DNA from: Candidatus Omnitrophus magneticus
GTDB lineage: Bacteria; Omnitrophota; Gorgyraeia; Tantalellales; Tantalellaceae
Length of the DNA stretch: 64,000 bases
Assembly: GCA_000954095.1 (NCBI GenBank)
Contig: JYNY01000634.1
Span: 1-64,000, forward strand
Direction of reading: 5' to 3'
The translations under genes and the position numbers were made by a program. Shown in pieces: positions 56,201 through 63,711 of the stretch. Each line of letters opens with the position of its first letter. The stretch's first letter is position 1. The notes below the pieces were generated by a model that made no database searches, was not told where the DNA came from, and was given only the letters and a program-made list of their open reading frames with translations.

Positions 56201-57951
56201 ACTCTGTTATAAAACACTTTCATTACCTAGTGAATAAAAATTTTGAAGGATTTTATGAAACTTTGCGGAACGATGTAGTCATTTCAAAAACTTCCGATAA
56301 ACAAGAGTACTACAATTTATTAAATAAACTTACTAATGTGTATGAAAGCCTTACCAATAAAGAAAAATCAGAGTTGTATTTGGGCATAATACTTCATGAT
56401 TTTGGATATACTCTTTCACCCTCGGGCTTTAGGCATTGGGATACAGGCTCGGAACTCTCAGAACCCTTTCTTAAGGCTTTAGGGCTTACCGACGCAAAAA
56501 TTATCACTAATGTAAAAGACATTATCCGCGCTCATCAAAAATTAAATGATTTAGGAACAGAGTGGCTAATTAATGAATTCGAAAATATGCCGCGCATTCT
56601 AAAAAAACAATTACTAATTATGTCCGCGCTTGACAGCGCCGGCAAAGTGACAAGGGACAACGTTTTCACACCCGACAACATACTTTCAACGCAAGGATTG
56701 AGTGAACTATTCGATTTTTATAAATTATTAGAATCTTATGACACGCCTAAAAATACTTCTCCTCTTAATAGTTTTCTAGAATTCAGATTGAATATGGCGG
56801 GAATAAACCGGCCGTTTCAAACATCGCGTAAAGGCCTTGAACTAAGCCAAGAAGAATTCACAAAACTTAAAATATTAGCATTTTCTGATGAACTTTTTAA
56901 AAAGGTCTGGTCAACCAATCTCCAGCTTCATGTATTCCCTCTTTTCATGCTTCTTAAGAAAAAAAATCTTTCAGATTACGCGGAAAGAGTATTTAAACTT
57001 ATGAAAATTATAGCCTATACTACTGATATTTATCTGGCTAAAACAGGAAAAAAATTAACACTAGACATAGAAGTCGACGGCGATGATTTTAGCGACACAT
57101 TTTTTGAATCTATTCTTGACGGTTTAGAACAATTATTCGCGATGAAAAATGAAGAGATATCACACGAGGCTATATCTAAAGAATTAACGCGCTCGTCATG
57201 GTCAAATGTTTTTGGGCTTGGGATAAGATTTGATGGAGATAAATTATATTTATCTCCATCTGAAAATAAAAATGCCGCCCCCGAAGAAAAAACTCTTACT
57301 TCAGATAAAAAACTTTCATCATTGAACGATACCGAAAAATTGCTAAGTAATTTAATCGCTCTCGCGTGGCAGGCAAAACAAACTGATAAAAAACTAATTA
57401 TAGGACTTGAAAAAGAATGGCTACTGCCTGATAAAAAAAACATATTACACGTTAACGCTGTAAGTTCTTTTATTGCCGCGCTAAAAGGCATAGAGCACAA
57501 ATTGCGAAATATGGGGTTTGACAATTTTGAAATAATCCATGAAAACTCAAAAACTTTATCCAGCACTCTTTTAAAAAAAGCCTCTAGCGAGACAATATTC
57601 CCTAAAATGATTGTAATAGCTAGAAAAGAAACACTTGATTTACCCTTGTTTGACGCTATACGGAGTACAGAGCATGAACATAAGGCTTTTTTAGCGGCAA
57701 TAAACACTAACCCAAAACTAAAAATAAATTCCAACAAGGAAGAATATCTTGAAATAGATTTCATTGAAATTATCAATTTTTCATTAGAACTCGCGTGCGG
57801 CCTAGCTATAAATATAGAAAAATTAAAAATAAAATACACCTACGACAGACTCTTAATGACAGTTACAATCATTCCAAACGCGACTATTGTTAAATACGAA
57901 AACCTAATTAAAAATATGAAATCTAAAACCTTATCGCTACAAGCGGCATAA
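53230..57951 (+). CDS. Giant secreted multidomain protein: kinase-like, HAD and HD domains
   Basis: 1,573 residues from ATG 53230; no Shine-Dalgarno is visible. Residue numbers here count from four codons earlier (53218). A signal peptide (NLNILLAILMPFQLCIG) is followed by a helical region. At 317-344, DHGHLHCAN and IIDW copy the Brenner motif of APH/choline-kinase-type kinases, but the catalytic Asp is His320. A HAD domain follows: SDFDG (420-424), GTLTGNS (453-459), GDSIG plus ND (631-643). Residues 985-1140 are an HD phosphohydrolase-like domain: H993/H995, HD (1060-1061), H1106, D1139. The C-terminus has LIIGLEKEW (1393-1401), a motif I associate with giant proteins of Omnitrophota-like bacteria. 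No neighbours share its strand. Function unknown. Confidence 0.75.
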   Translation: MKIKNNLNILLAILMPFQLCIGQFSLDAITTTHPITHNLLATQSVFQKEMLTDTAETLKVSHEIQATLSAIAIYIGTYLFGDSKNNIPPLPEKYMKEILSSTLGSTCEIIDFLSIKKSQNTASLECGINGKKITLQIALKTSENNINKYSQPQDNQSINPFYLPGIDLWKAPQIGPELEKMREDIKKNGLKNFEIVKQDRELMNKFFHDKSFEKYFIEIYRYKNGTIPFEIIKKTAGYIEDVKLFLNKPNKWCCPTFFVPEDDEHFYELNLVPFGYHSARFLLEHKLFSTRLTVEILNKLEKIAFENETGIFDHGHLHCANILFKLSKHNTIQDIKIIDWKFLQLLSLNSPQDTDKKNIPENILIETDNFLVTVMPMRALLDSPSRPKDKKDDKYADYRALLNDTERLGAIQAVISDFDGVDRDHNEEIMTDKILFLKKELSEKGILCGTLTGNSRKDLLIKFGGYLRAGGLVGRKKYILLTDTGGIGNFIDKHGNLNPFKGYTEAPVIDEKTILELKQITFDSIHKLCEEENLNETEITKIMFFVKNPTGLSIRAQIKNSILTNNYHKISKIINNILKEKSKTNKKFSSITSVHSIGAVDLITKTKGEALIELIKLMKLNRVLIMGDSIGTEKYPANDRSFLALTQEDLKKTGIEWKVDIIKIYAGKEKNAEFPRSLIKAELGEKETDVAHTVYTAIKDAREKYRLKTLQDIVAKEKLKSDTVLDLPDNFQIGILKKIIEKRYNEIKNDDSHDKTICSIKINGQNYLLNANNVTRGEKNLLLIEKENTDTNVGQESPLDITDKLKDASIVLKALGYEYEMLFSPNSADNADSPFRIQITKNKSDIRNKIEQNKVTRDYLVNNDGVSESVITGSNINTKEFKASMPDNFFKEIQYDIDKLIHSEKMKCNLLFYLNNTCNFTAFLSIDDNRIPHLAEYFKTQLMVKIQKQRIDLNLPLYPEQVSPDIIASSLENNIDKWMAGSNAFRRAHLHSVIKHFHYLVNKNFEGFYETLRNDVVISKTSDKQEYYNLLNKLTNVYESLTNKEKSELYLGIILHDFGYTLSPSGFRHWDTGSELSEPFLKALGLTDAKIITNVKDIIRAHQKLNDLGTEWLINEFENMPRILKKQLLIMSALDSAGKVTRDNVFTPDNILSTQGLSELFDFYKLLESYDTPKNTSPLNSFLEFRLNMAGINRPFQTSRKGLELSQEEFTKLKILAFSDELFKKVWSTNLQLHVFPLFMLLKKKNLSDYAERVFKLMKIIAYTTDIYLAKTGKKLTLDIEVDGDDFSDTFFESILDGLEQLFAMKNEEISHEAISKELTRSSWSNVFGLGIRFDGDKLYLSPSENKNAAPEEKTLTSDKKLSSLNDTEKLLSNLIALAWQAKQTDKKLIIGLEKEWLLPDKKNILHVNAVSSFIAALKGIEHKLRNMGFDNFEIIHENSKTLSSTLLKKASSETIFPKMIVIARKETLDLPLFDAIRSTEHEHKAFLAAINTNPKLKINSNKEEYLEIDFIEIINFSLELACGLAINIEKLKIKYTYDRLLMTVTIIPNATIVKYENLIKNMKSKTLSLQAA

Positions 57952-58055
57952 TTACAAACAAAATATATTGTAATATGGCCACACCATACCCTATGCTACT
58001 CTCCATTATCAATACCACTTTTTCAACAAATTAAGATAGAGATTAATTTTTATTT

Positions 58056-58084
58056 GACACTGTATAATTTTTTGTGTCTAAAGG
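58056..58084 (+). repeat. IS256-type terminal repeat remnant (left end)
   Basis: Contains TGTATAATTTTTTGTGT (58061-58077), identical over 17 bases to the inner part of the right end of the element at 60939-60966 (reverse complement), and similar to its left end at 60277. It points rightwards as a left IS end would. 57952-58055 and 58085-58279 hold nothing I can name, apart from a short open stretch without homology. Confidence 0.6.
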
Positions 58085-58279
58085 GGGTAAGTAGGGATGA
58101 CCGTAAAATAAAAGACCACAATTTAGCTTCAACTATTCTTGACGGGATTCTCCTTTACTCTACTATTATCAACATATTAGGTCATAGCGATAGCGCCAAA
58201 TCCTTAAAAAAGGGAAGTGATTCTAACTAATTTTTTTGCGCTTCCTATTATGAAAAAATCTTGCGCCTTGACTATGGAT

Positions 58280-58439
58280 TTCACATTGACTTTACGGGGC
58301 GCAAATGAGATATTAAATACTCGTGTGGTCACAATTGGGTTGACTAATCGCAGTCATGTCCATCCACGCGGACGTACTGGTTGATAGGGCATCGATGGTT
58401 ATTCTTGCACATAACCATCTGGCTGGTTCCTTAGGAGCC
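58280..58439 (+). pseudogene. radC (JAB-domain DNA repair-like) remnant, frameshifted
   Basis: Two consecutive frames give RadC-like sequence. 58280-58369 reads LRGANEILNTRVVTIGLTNRSHVHPR-like (VVTIGLTN, SHVHPR), the lead into the JAB motif. After one extra base 58371-58439 reads DVLVDRASMVILAHNHLAGS, with H-N-H of the metal site but LAGS in place of PSGD. No start or end is present. radC genes are frequent passengers on mobile elements. Confidence 0.6.
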
Positions 58440-58585
58440 GTTGTAAAAAGATATTGCTGCTACCAAACGGATATCGCATGCGGGGCAGAGACTCGGGATA
58501 ACTGTTTTGGATCACGTTGTTTTTAATCAAAAGAAATATTTTAGTTTTGTTGAAAAATGAATTTCATTTAACACGGAGGGCAAAC

Positions 58586-59821
58586 ATGGATCAATTTAAA
58601 ATGAAACAATTTGCGGCGGGAAGCTGTTTCTCTTATATCTTGAGTTCTCAAGAAGAAGCTTTGATTATCGACCCGCACATCAGCCTGCTGGAGGAATATG
58701 CAGGTTATCTTGCGAAAGAAAAGTTGAGCCTCAAATTTATTGTCGACACCCACACGCATGCCGACCACTTTTCATTAGCGGCTGTGATGAAGAAGAAATA
58801 CAACGCCCAAATATTGATGCATGAAAAGGCCGTCTCCAGTGTTGCGGATAAACGATTAAAAAATGATGATAAAATTGCCCTAGGATCAGGTAGTATCCGG
58901 GTAATCTATACCCCCGGGCACACGGATGACTCGGTCAGTTTTTACGCGGACAGCAGATTGTTTACCGGTGATGTGCTTCTTATAGGAAGTGTTGGCAGGA
59001 CGGACTTCCAGAACGGCTCTCCTGAATCCATGTTTAATACTTTACAGAAGATAAAGGCACTGCCCAATGCGACCATGATTTTTCCCGGACATGACTACCA
59101 TGAAAAACGCTCCTCGCTTTTAGCCACGGAGAAAAATGAAAATCCTTTCCTGAAAGAAAACGATAAAGAAACATTTATCAAAAACATGCGCGCCAAAGTT
59201 ATTCCTAAGCCTTTTAACATTGATAATATCGTCCGCGTCAATCAAAAAGGCGAAGCCGCTCTTCTGGAGATGATTTCTCCGAAAGAGGCCGCATCGTTGG
59301 CGCAGAAAAATCAGCGCGTTAAATTCCTAGATGTGCGTTCAGCTTTGGAATTTGCCGAGGTGCATATTAAAGACTCTATCAATGTTCCCATTGATATGAT
59401 TTCCGCAAAGATAAACGATTTAAGCGCCTCGGGTCAAGCGTATATAGTTTTATGCCGCACGGGCAACCGTTCTCCGATGGCCGCGGATATGCTCATACAG
59501 TCAGGAATTCATGACGTCAAGGTCATGCAAGGCGGCATGACGCGCTGGCAAAAAGAAGGGCTTCCTGTTATCAAAGGACAGGGAGGCATTTCTTTGGAGC
59601 GTCAGGTCAGGGTCATCGCGGGTAGTCTGGTTTTGTTGGGCACACTGTTATCCCTGACAGTCCACCAAGGGTTTGTCGTTATTCCGATTTTTGTAAGCTG
59701 CGGACTCCTTTTTGCCGGATTGACGGATAACTGCCTTATGGGGATGTTGTTGATGAAGTTACCTTACAATAAAAAACTATACAAAACAAAACTTGGCGGC
59801 GGCACGTGCGCCATGGGTTAA
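58586..59821 (+). CDS. MBL-fold persulfide dioxygenase-like / rhodanese fusion with C-terminal membrane helices
   Basis: Likely sulfur-detoxification protein. Residues 1-~240 are the metallo-beta-lactamase fold: THTHADH, PGHTDDS, FTGDVLLIGSVGR, FPGHDYH, all as in ETHE1-type persulfide dioxygenases. Residues ~255-355 are a rhodanese with active-site loop CRTGNRS. The end is a DUF2892/YgaP-like pair of helices (SLVLLGTLLSL, FVSCGLLFAGL). ATG 58586 follows GGAGGG by 6 bases. GC content is visibly higher than in neighbouring genes, which suggests transfer. The TSUP exporter fragment begins 11 bases later. Confidence 0.88.
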   Translation: MDQFKMKQFAAGSCFSYILSSQEEALIIDPHISLLEEYAGYLAKEKLSLKFIVDTHTHADHFSLAAVMKKKYNAQILMHEKAVSSVADKRLKNDDKIALGSGSIRVIYTPGHTDDSVSFYADSRLFTGDVLLIGSVGRTDFQNGSPESMFNTLQKIKALPNATMIFPGHDYHEKRSSLLATEKNENPFLKENDKETFIKNMRAKVIPKPFNIDNIVRVNQKGEAALLEMISPKEAASLAQKNQRVKFLDVRSALEFAEVHIKDSINVPIDMISAKINDLSASGQAYIVLCRTGNRSPMAADMLIQSGIHDVKVMQGGMTRWQKEGLPVIKGQGGISLERQVRVIAGSLVLLGTLLSLTVHQGFVVIPIFVSCGLLFAGLTDNCLMGMLLMKLPYNKKLYKTKLGGGTCAMG

Positions 59822-59832
59822 CAGAGGAACGC

Positions 59833-60054
59833 ATGGCACAAATACTCTATGTGATTCTAGGTCTCGTTGCCGGTATATTCGGAGGACTTTTTGGCATCGG
59901 CGGAGCAGTTATCATTATTCCGGCGCTGGTTTATCTCTTTGGCCTCACACAGCACACGGCCCAAGGTACAACTCTTGCGATCATGGTCACTCCAGTAGGA
60001 CTTTTGGCGGCGATTCGCTATTGTCAGAGCGGAAATTTGAATCTTAGCTACTAA
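59833..60054 (+). CDS. TSUP-family (TauE/SafE) sulfite exporter, truncated
   Basis: The opening is a good TSUP start: VILGLVAGIFGGLFGIGGAVIIIPALVYLFGLTQHTAQGTTLAI, two membrane helices. The full family has ~120 (half-type) or ~250 residues; here it ends after 73 at IRYCQSGNLNLSY. The stop falls within the imperfect palindrome TAGCTACTAATTATTAGCTA, followed by mobile-element debris, so the gene was cut by insertion or deletion. GAGGAAC lies before ATG 59833. Confidence 0.8.
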   Translation: MAQILYVILGLVAGIFGGLFGIGGAVIIIPALVYLFGLTQHTAQGTTLAIMVTPVGLLAAIRYCQSGNLNLSY

Positions 60055-60159
60055 TTATTAGCTACCAAATGGGTCGCTACTACGCTACTACTAAAGGGGT
60101 CAAGTCTTATACTTGTAACTTAACTTTATAAAATGATATGTTACATGCTAGAATTCCGA

Positions 60160-60300
60160 TATGGCAAAACCACTTTGGATAACATTTTTATCGAACGTTT
60201 ATGGCGAACAGTAAAAGATAATAACGTATACATAAAGGGATATGAAACAATAATAACTGCAGAAACCGGGCTAAAAGAGACTGTCAAATATTTTGTGTAA
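60160..60300 (+). pseudogene. IS3-family transposase (OrfB) C-terminal remnant
   Basis: Codons read YGKTTLDNIFIERLWRTV and VYIKGYETI, the end of the DDE integrase core (the Glu of LDNIFIERLW is the last catalytic acid). From 60277 the sequence is the end of an IS256-type element, which supplies the final residues and the stop. The IS3 gene was therefore interrupted by that insertion. 60055-60159 before it holds only debris, including GGGGTCAAGTCTTATACTTG. Confidence 0.75.
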
Positions 60301-60966
60301 ACAGGAAAAAACTATTTTTTTTATAGGTTGAACCTCCCTTCAAACATAATAGCAAGTTGAGAAATAACAAGAGCCCAGTTATGAATAGGGTTAGTCCATT
60401 TTTTTGTAATTTCCTGAGAGGCTAAATAGAGTATTTTTAAAAGGGCGTCATCAGTAGGGAAAAGGGAACGATTTTTTGTTACCTTACGGAATTGGCGATG
60501 TAAGGCTTCTACAGAATTAGTTGTATAAATTAATTTTCGGATTTCATCAGGATATTTAAAAAAAGTAGAGATATGAATCCAGTTATTTTTCCAAGGTTTT
60601 ACAGCTAAAGGATATTTGTCGGACCATTTATTTTCGAGATTTATTAAGGCATGTTCAGCAGATTGAATAGAAGGAGCTTTATAAATATTTTTCATATCCG
60701 AGATGATGGGATAATTCAGCGTCAAGAATTTGTTCTGTTATTTCTTTAAGCATTCTTTTAAAAAGTCCGTTTTTTCCTGTAAGTTCCTCAATGGTTTTAC
60801 ATTTTTTTAATTCTTCATCAATATTAAAAGAAATCTGCATAAAAAACCTCCTGTGTAAAAGTTAATAAAACATAGCAGACATTTTACCAGTCCGCCCGGT
60901 ATGGGGCAAGCCCCATACCACCTCCCTTACTACATTATCTATTTACACAAAAAATTATACACTCCC
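60277..60966 (-). mobile_element. Internally deleted IS256-family element
   Basis: Ends 60277-60304 and 60939-60966 are inverted repeats, matching at about three quarters of 28 positions and sharing TTTTGTGTAAA-like cores. The inside is a transposase gene with its middle removed. Intact relatives are about 1.3 kb. No target duplication is seen; it entered the IS3 remnant on one side and the HEPN gene on the other, so flanks may have been joined by deletion. Confidence 0.75.
60321..60841 (-). pseudogene. IS256-family transposase, internal deletion
   Basis: ATG 60841 with AGGAGG starts MQISFNIDEELKKCKTIEEL and continues to ELSHHLGYEK, the N-terminus of mutator-type transposases. Then the catalytic middle is missing. 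The other frame resumes with NIYKAPSIQSAEHAL and goes on to IRKLIYTTNSVEALHRQFRKVTK and the normal C-terminus at 60321. The two DDE aspartates are lost, so it cannot transpose by itself. Confidence 0.85.
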
Positions 60967-61307
60967 TCTATCTCTCGAAAATCTCTATTTTCATACGCTA
61001 TTAAATTCTTCTTAGCAATAATTCGTTTACAAATATTTGATTCCCCTGCTTCAATGTTCCTAGGTAACCTATTAAATAAATTCAATACATCCATATGATC
61101 TTCTCCTCCTGAACGGATCCCTAAATAAAAAGTAAAAATCGCGTCACAACAAGATATAGCGCAATGTACCGCATTTAACCCTACCGCCGTCCAATTTGCC
61201 GTCTCACTCGCTTTAATCATTATTTCATAAAAATCTTTTGCTTTATTTAAATATACTCTATAACTCGTTTTATCCACATAAACTACTTTTAATTTTTTAG
61301 ATGTCAT
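60939..61307 (-). CDS. HEPN-domain protein (C-terminus replaced by IS end)
   Basis: Helical protein of 122 aa. NAVHCAISCCDAIFTFYLGIRSGGEDH carries the R-x5-H RNase motif of HEPN toxins. The N-terminal VDKTSYRVYLNKAKDFYEIMIKA helix is also typical. The last 8 residues (GVYNFLCK) and the stop are encoded by the IS end, so the natural terminus is lost, though the core may be intact. Its start overlaps the MNT gene by 4 bases, the classical HEPN/MNT toxin-antitoxin arrangement. Confidence 0.8.
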   Translation of the reverse strand: MTSKKLKVVYVDKTSYRVYLNKAKDFYEIMIKASETANWTAVGLNAVHCAISCCDAIFTFYLGIRSGGEDHMDVLNLFNRLPRNIEAGESNICKRIIAKKNLIAYENRDFREIEGVYNFLCK

Positions 61308-61930
61308 ATAAAATCCTCGAGCTTTTTCCCATATATAATACTGTGCGACTTAATAATATTCTTTATAACAGGCAACCCTTTGGCATATTTAGATTTAAAC
61401 TCTTTTTCTGTATTGATATATGCTGAAAGAACGTTACCATATTCCTTTGTCACATTTACTCCTATACTTTCAAACAATTCTTCAATAACAATTCTTTCTT
61501 TGTAAGTTTCAATAATAACAAAAATATCTATATCACTACCGGCATGATCTCTTCCGGTCTTAACACTACCAAATATTCCAGCACTTAATATGCTTTCTCT
61601 AATTTTAGATGCGGTTATCCCCTTTTTTATTAAAACTATTATGTCTGATAATAGCTTACTCTCTTTTTCAAATAGCGGAATCAAAATATCTAAAAGTATC
61701 CTATTAGACAAATTAAGACTATACACATATGTATTACCGATATTATTCAAAGAAAGAATCCCTTCATCCCTTAAATTCTGCAATGCCTTGTGTATAGTTG
61801 TAGGAGAACCACCCAATTCTCTAGAAATCTGCCTGCCGTTCCACTCTGCCTTACTCATAACCATAAATCTAAGAATTTTTATCTTATTGTCGCTATTCAG
61901 CACATTATCGAGCGGATTTGTTATTTTCAT
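61304..61930 (-). CDS. Winged-helix / minimal nucleotidyltransferase (MNT) fusion, antitoxin-like
   Basis: Residues 1-~85 are a winged helix (ISRELGGSPTTIHKALQNLRDEGILSL). A nucleotidyltransferase domain follows with GSVKTGRDHAGSDIDIFV, the G-S-x9-D-x-D metal motif. MNT antitoxins are known to neutralise HEPN toxins by AMPylation; the fused DNA-binding domain would let this one repress its own promoter. AGGTGG lies 6 bases before the ATG. It begins the two-gene unit. Confidence 0.85.
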   Translation of the reverse strand: MKITNPLDNVLNSDNKIKILRFMVMSKAEWNGRQISRELGGSPTTIHKALQNLRDEGILSLNNIGNTYVYSLNLSNRILLDILIPLFEKESKLLSDIIVLIKKGITASKIRESILSAGIFGSVKTGRDHAGSDIDIFVIIETYKERIVIEELFESIGVNVTKEYGNVLSAYINTEKEFKSKYAKGLPVIKNIIKSHSIIYGKKLEDFI

Positions 61931-61949
61931 ACATCGCCACCTAATATTA

Positions 61950-61978
61950 ATTGTATAAAATTATGGACAATTGTCCAA
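61950..61978 (-). promoter_or_regulatory. Promoter and overlapping palindromic operator of the MNT-HEPN unit
   Basis: On the - strand TTGGAC (61973-61978), exactly 17 bases, TACAAT (61950-61955), 19 bases before the ATG. The palindrome GGACAATTGTCC (61965-61976) overlaps the -35 box and spacer, the right place for repression by the wHTH domain. Confidence 0.6.
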
Positions 61979-62236
61979 TTATATGAACAATATTAACATG
62001 AAATTCATTTATCTGTCAAGATTAAGCATACAAAACTGCTCGTTCTTCCATTCCTCGCGTCTTTCGTCTCTTCGCGCGAAAAATAAAAAATCGGACGAGT
62101 AAAAATTCTTGGCGGGATGAACATATTGGTTTTAATGCGGTTTTGATAAGGAAATGTCTGTCTCCCTTAAATACGTTAAAAGCTATATTTGAATTTGAGG
62201 TCTGACCGCTTAACATAGCTTTATTTACCTGTATGG

Positions 62237-62354
62237 ATTCCTGCTTTCGCAGGAATAACAGGGTTGATCTAGATTCCTTGTTGCACAGGCATGACAAGCG
62301 GGGATGCGATAATTCTGGAATTTGTTTTGTCACTGCTGAGGCGCTACGCGCCTC
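62237..62354. repeat. Two short REP-like hairpins in the gap before the TolB-like gene
   Basis: ATTCCTGCTTTCGCAGGAAT (62237-62256) and GAGGCGCTACGCGCCTC (62338-62354) are perfect small hairpins within about 120 bases of atypical DNA. Both resemble dispersed palindromic repeats of other bacteria. 61995-62236 shows no gene I can support. Confidence 0.5.
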
Positions 62355-62369
62355 GCAATGACAATTTGT

Positions 62370-63293
62370 TTACATATACCAATCAGGATCACGGTCTTGG
62401 GATAACTCGCCATATGGAGTTCGGACTGGTTCTGTTATTCTTTCAGCTTTACTTATATCACTTAATGGCGCGCGGTATAACGCCTTTAACCCCGCGTAAT
62501 ATAACCATTTGCCGTCTCTTGATATTTTAAACCCGCTTGTGTTTAATCCCGGAACTAACCCTAAATATTCTTTCTCACCTGTCTCTAAATTGTATTTTGT
62601 AAAATGGCCCCAGTATTTATCAATCTCATATTTTTCATCTTCAAGATGTGTTGTGCAAAAAATATATTTATCATCATTTGGATACCATGAAAAATTTAAC
62701 AATTTTTCGAGCTTAATTGTTTCTTTTGTATTCCTGTCATATAAAAATGTTCCTTTATATTTAAACCCTTTTGATGCTGACACTTCATACATTATTTTAT
62801 CTCCTTTATTTGAAAGGGCAAAATATGATATCCATTCATCTGGATTAACTTTTATAACCAACTCATCTATTTCCTTTTTTAAATCGTATCTCCATATAGC
62901 ATTGGGAGTTGGGTCATCCGAATTTTCTCCTGACATAACATGAAATATTTCATTACCTCGCCAAACAAGCATTCCTGTAACATATTTTGTTTTAATAAAT
63001 TTTTCATCTTTGCCATTTTTATCAAAAATATAAAATCCATCCTGTTTATCACCTTTTTCTCCAATTTTATCACAAGCAATCCTTTCCCCATCTGGCGACC
63101 ATACCGGCACACCTGAATGGCTTTTTAATAATTTCATTTTGCCATTTTTCAAAATAAAACTATTAAATCCGCCATTTCTATTTGAACTAAAAACTATTGT
63201 TCCTTCAATTTTTTTACTATCTGAGCATGATGTCATCACTAATGTTAATAACAAAATATTTGTTATACAAAAAAATATTTTAATTTTATTCAT
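62370..63293 (-). CDS. Lipoprotein with TolB-like beta-propeller repeats
   Basis: Signal peptide with lipobox LVMTSC, then several WD40-like (PD40) units: FSSNRNGGFNSFIL, PVWSPDGERIACD, FALSNKGDKIMYEVS, and ISRDGKWLYYAG. TolB-type propellers bind peptides or act as scaffolds in the envelope. 307 aa from ATG 63293 (AAGGAG 12 bases upstream, overlapping the previous gene by 8 bases). No tol-pal genes are near, so it is not called TolB. Confidence 0.8.
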   Translation of the reverse strand: MNKIKIFFCITNILLLTLVMTSCSDSKKIEGTIVFSSNRNGGFNSFILKNGKMKLLKSHSGVPVWSPDGERIACDKIGEKGDKQDGFYIFDKNGKDEKFIKTKYVTGMLVWRGNEIFHVMSGENSDDPTPNAIWRYDLKKEIDELVIKVNPDEWISYFALSNKGDKIMYEVSASKGFKYKGTFLYDRNTKETIKLEKLLNFSWYPNDDKYIFCTTHLEDEKYEIDKYWGHFTKYNLETGEKEYLGLVPGLNTSGFKISRDGKWLYYAGLKALYRAPLSDISKAERITEPVRTPYGELSQDRDPDWYM

Positions 63294-63711
63294 TTGTTTT
63301 TTGCACTCCTTGTATAAATTCTGAAAGAATTGTTCTATCATAAATATCGTAAATTGTTTCCTCTGAAATATTTGTTAATTCAAAAGACCCGATATTCACT
63401 ATATCTGATAATTTCTGAACCTGCGCTGTTGCCAATTGCGCTATATCATCTACGGTTACTCCATCTACTCCTTCAAATGCCTTACTCACAAGGGTTAATG
63501 TCTTATCTTCCAATAGCATATACTCATCTTGAGTTATTACTACTTTATCATTATTCAAGATATCATACACAAGTTTAGAGTAAGTTTCATCTGAATTTAT
63601 CGGAACTCTTTCTCCGCTTAAAACTTCTTTATCTACATATAATAAAGTTTTATTTGTCATTATCTGCCTGCCTGCTACTAATAGTTCATCAAATGAATTT
63701 CCTATATACAA
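63286..63711 (-). CDS. Hypothetical protein
   Basis: Not recognised. The frame runs from TTG 63711; an ATG at 63660 (MTNKTLLYVDKEVL) with AGG 6 bases upstream may be the true start. Acidic and helical, with VDGVTVDDIAQLATAQVQKLSDIV. It overlaps the preceding frame by 23 bases in another phase and the TolB-like gene by 8. It may be the last piece of a longer protein broken by a frameshift. Confidence 0.5.
   Translation of the reverse strand: MYIGNSFDELLVAGRQIMTNKTLLYVDKEVLSGERVPINSDETYSKLVYDILNNDKVVITQDEYMLLEDKTLTLVSKAFEGVDGVTVDDIAQLATAQVQKLSDIVNIGSFELTNISEETIYDIYDRTILSEFIQGVQKTNE

Noticed and set aside
57030-57839. 269-codon open frame on the - strand inside the giant gene
   Set aside because: It is antisense to a strongly coding stretch, has no ribosome site and its translation is low in complexity. 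A shadow of the real gene.
58054-58068. TTGACA and TATAAT close together, looking like a promoter
   Set aside because: The two boxes are only 3 bases apart, and the sequence matches the end of the IS256-type element instead.
59793-60047. 84-codon + strand frame overlapping the TSUP fragment
   Set aside because: Wrong phase relative to the clear TSUP sequence and rich in His/Arg from a shifted reading.
62022-62333. 103-codon - strand frame before the TolB-like gene
   Set aside because: It runs through the REP-like hairpins and shows no protein-like pattern.
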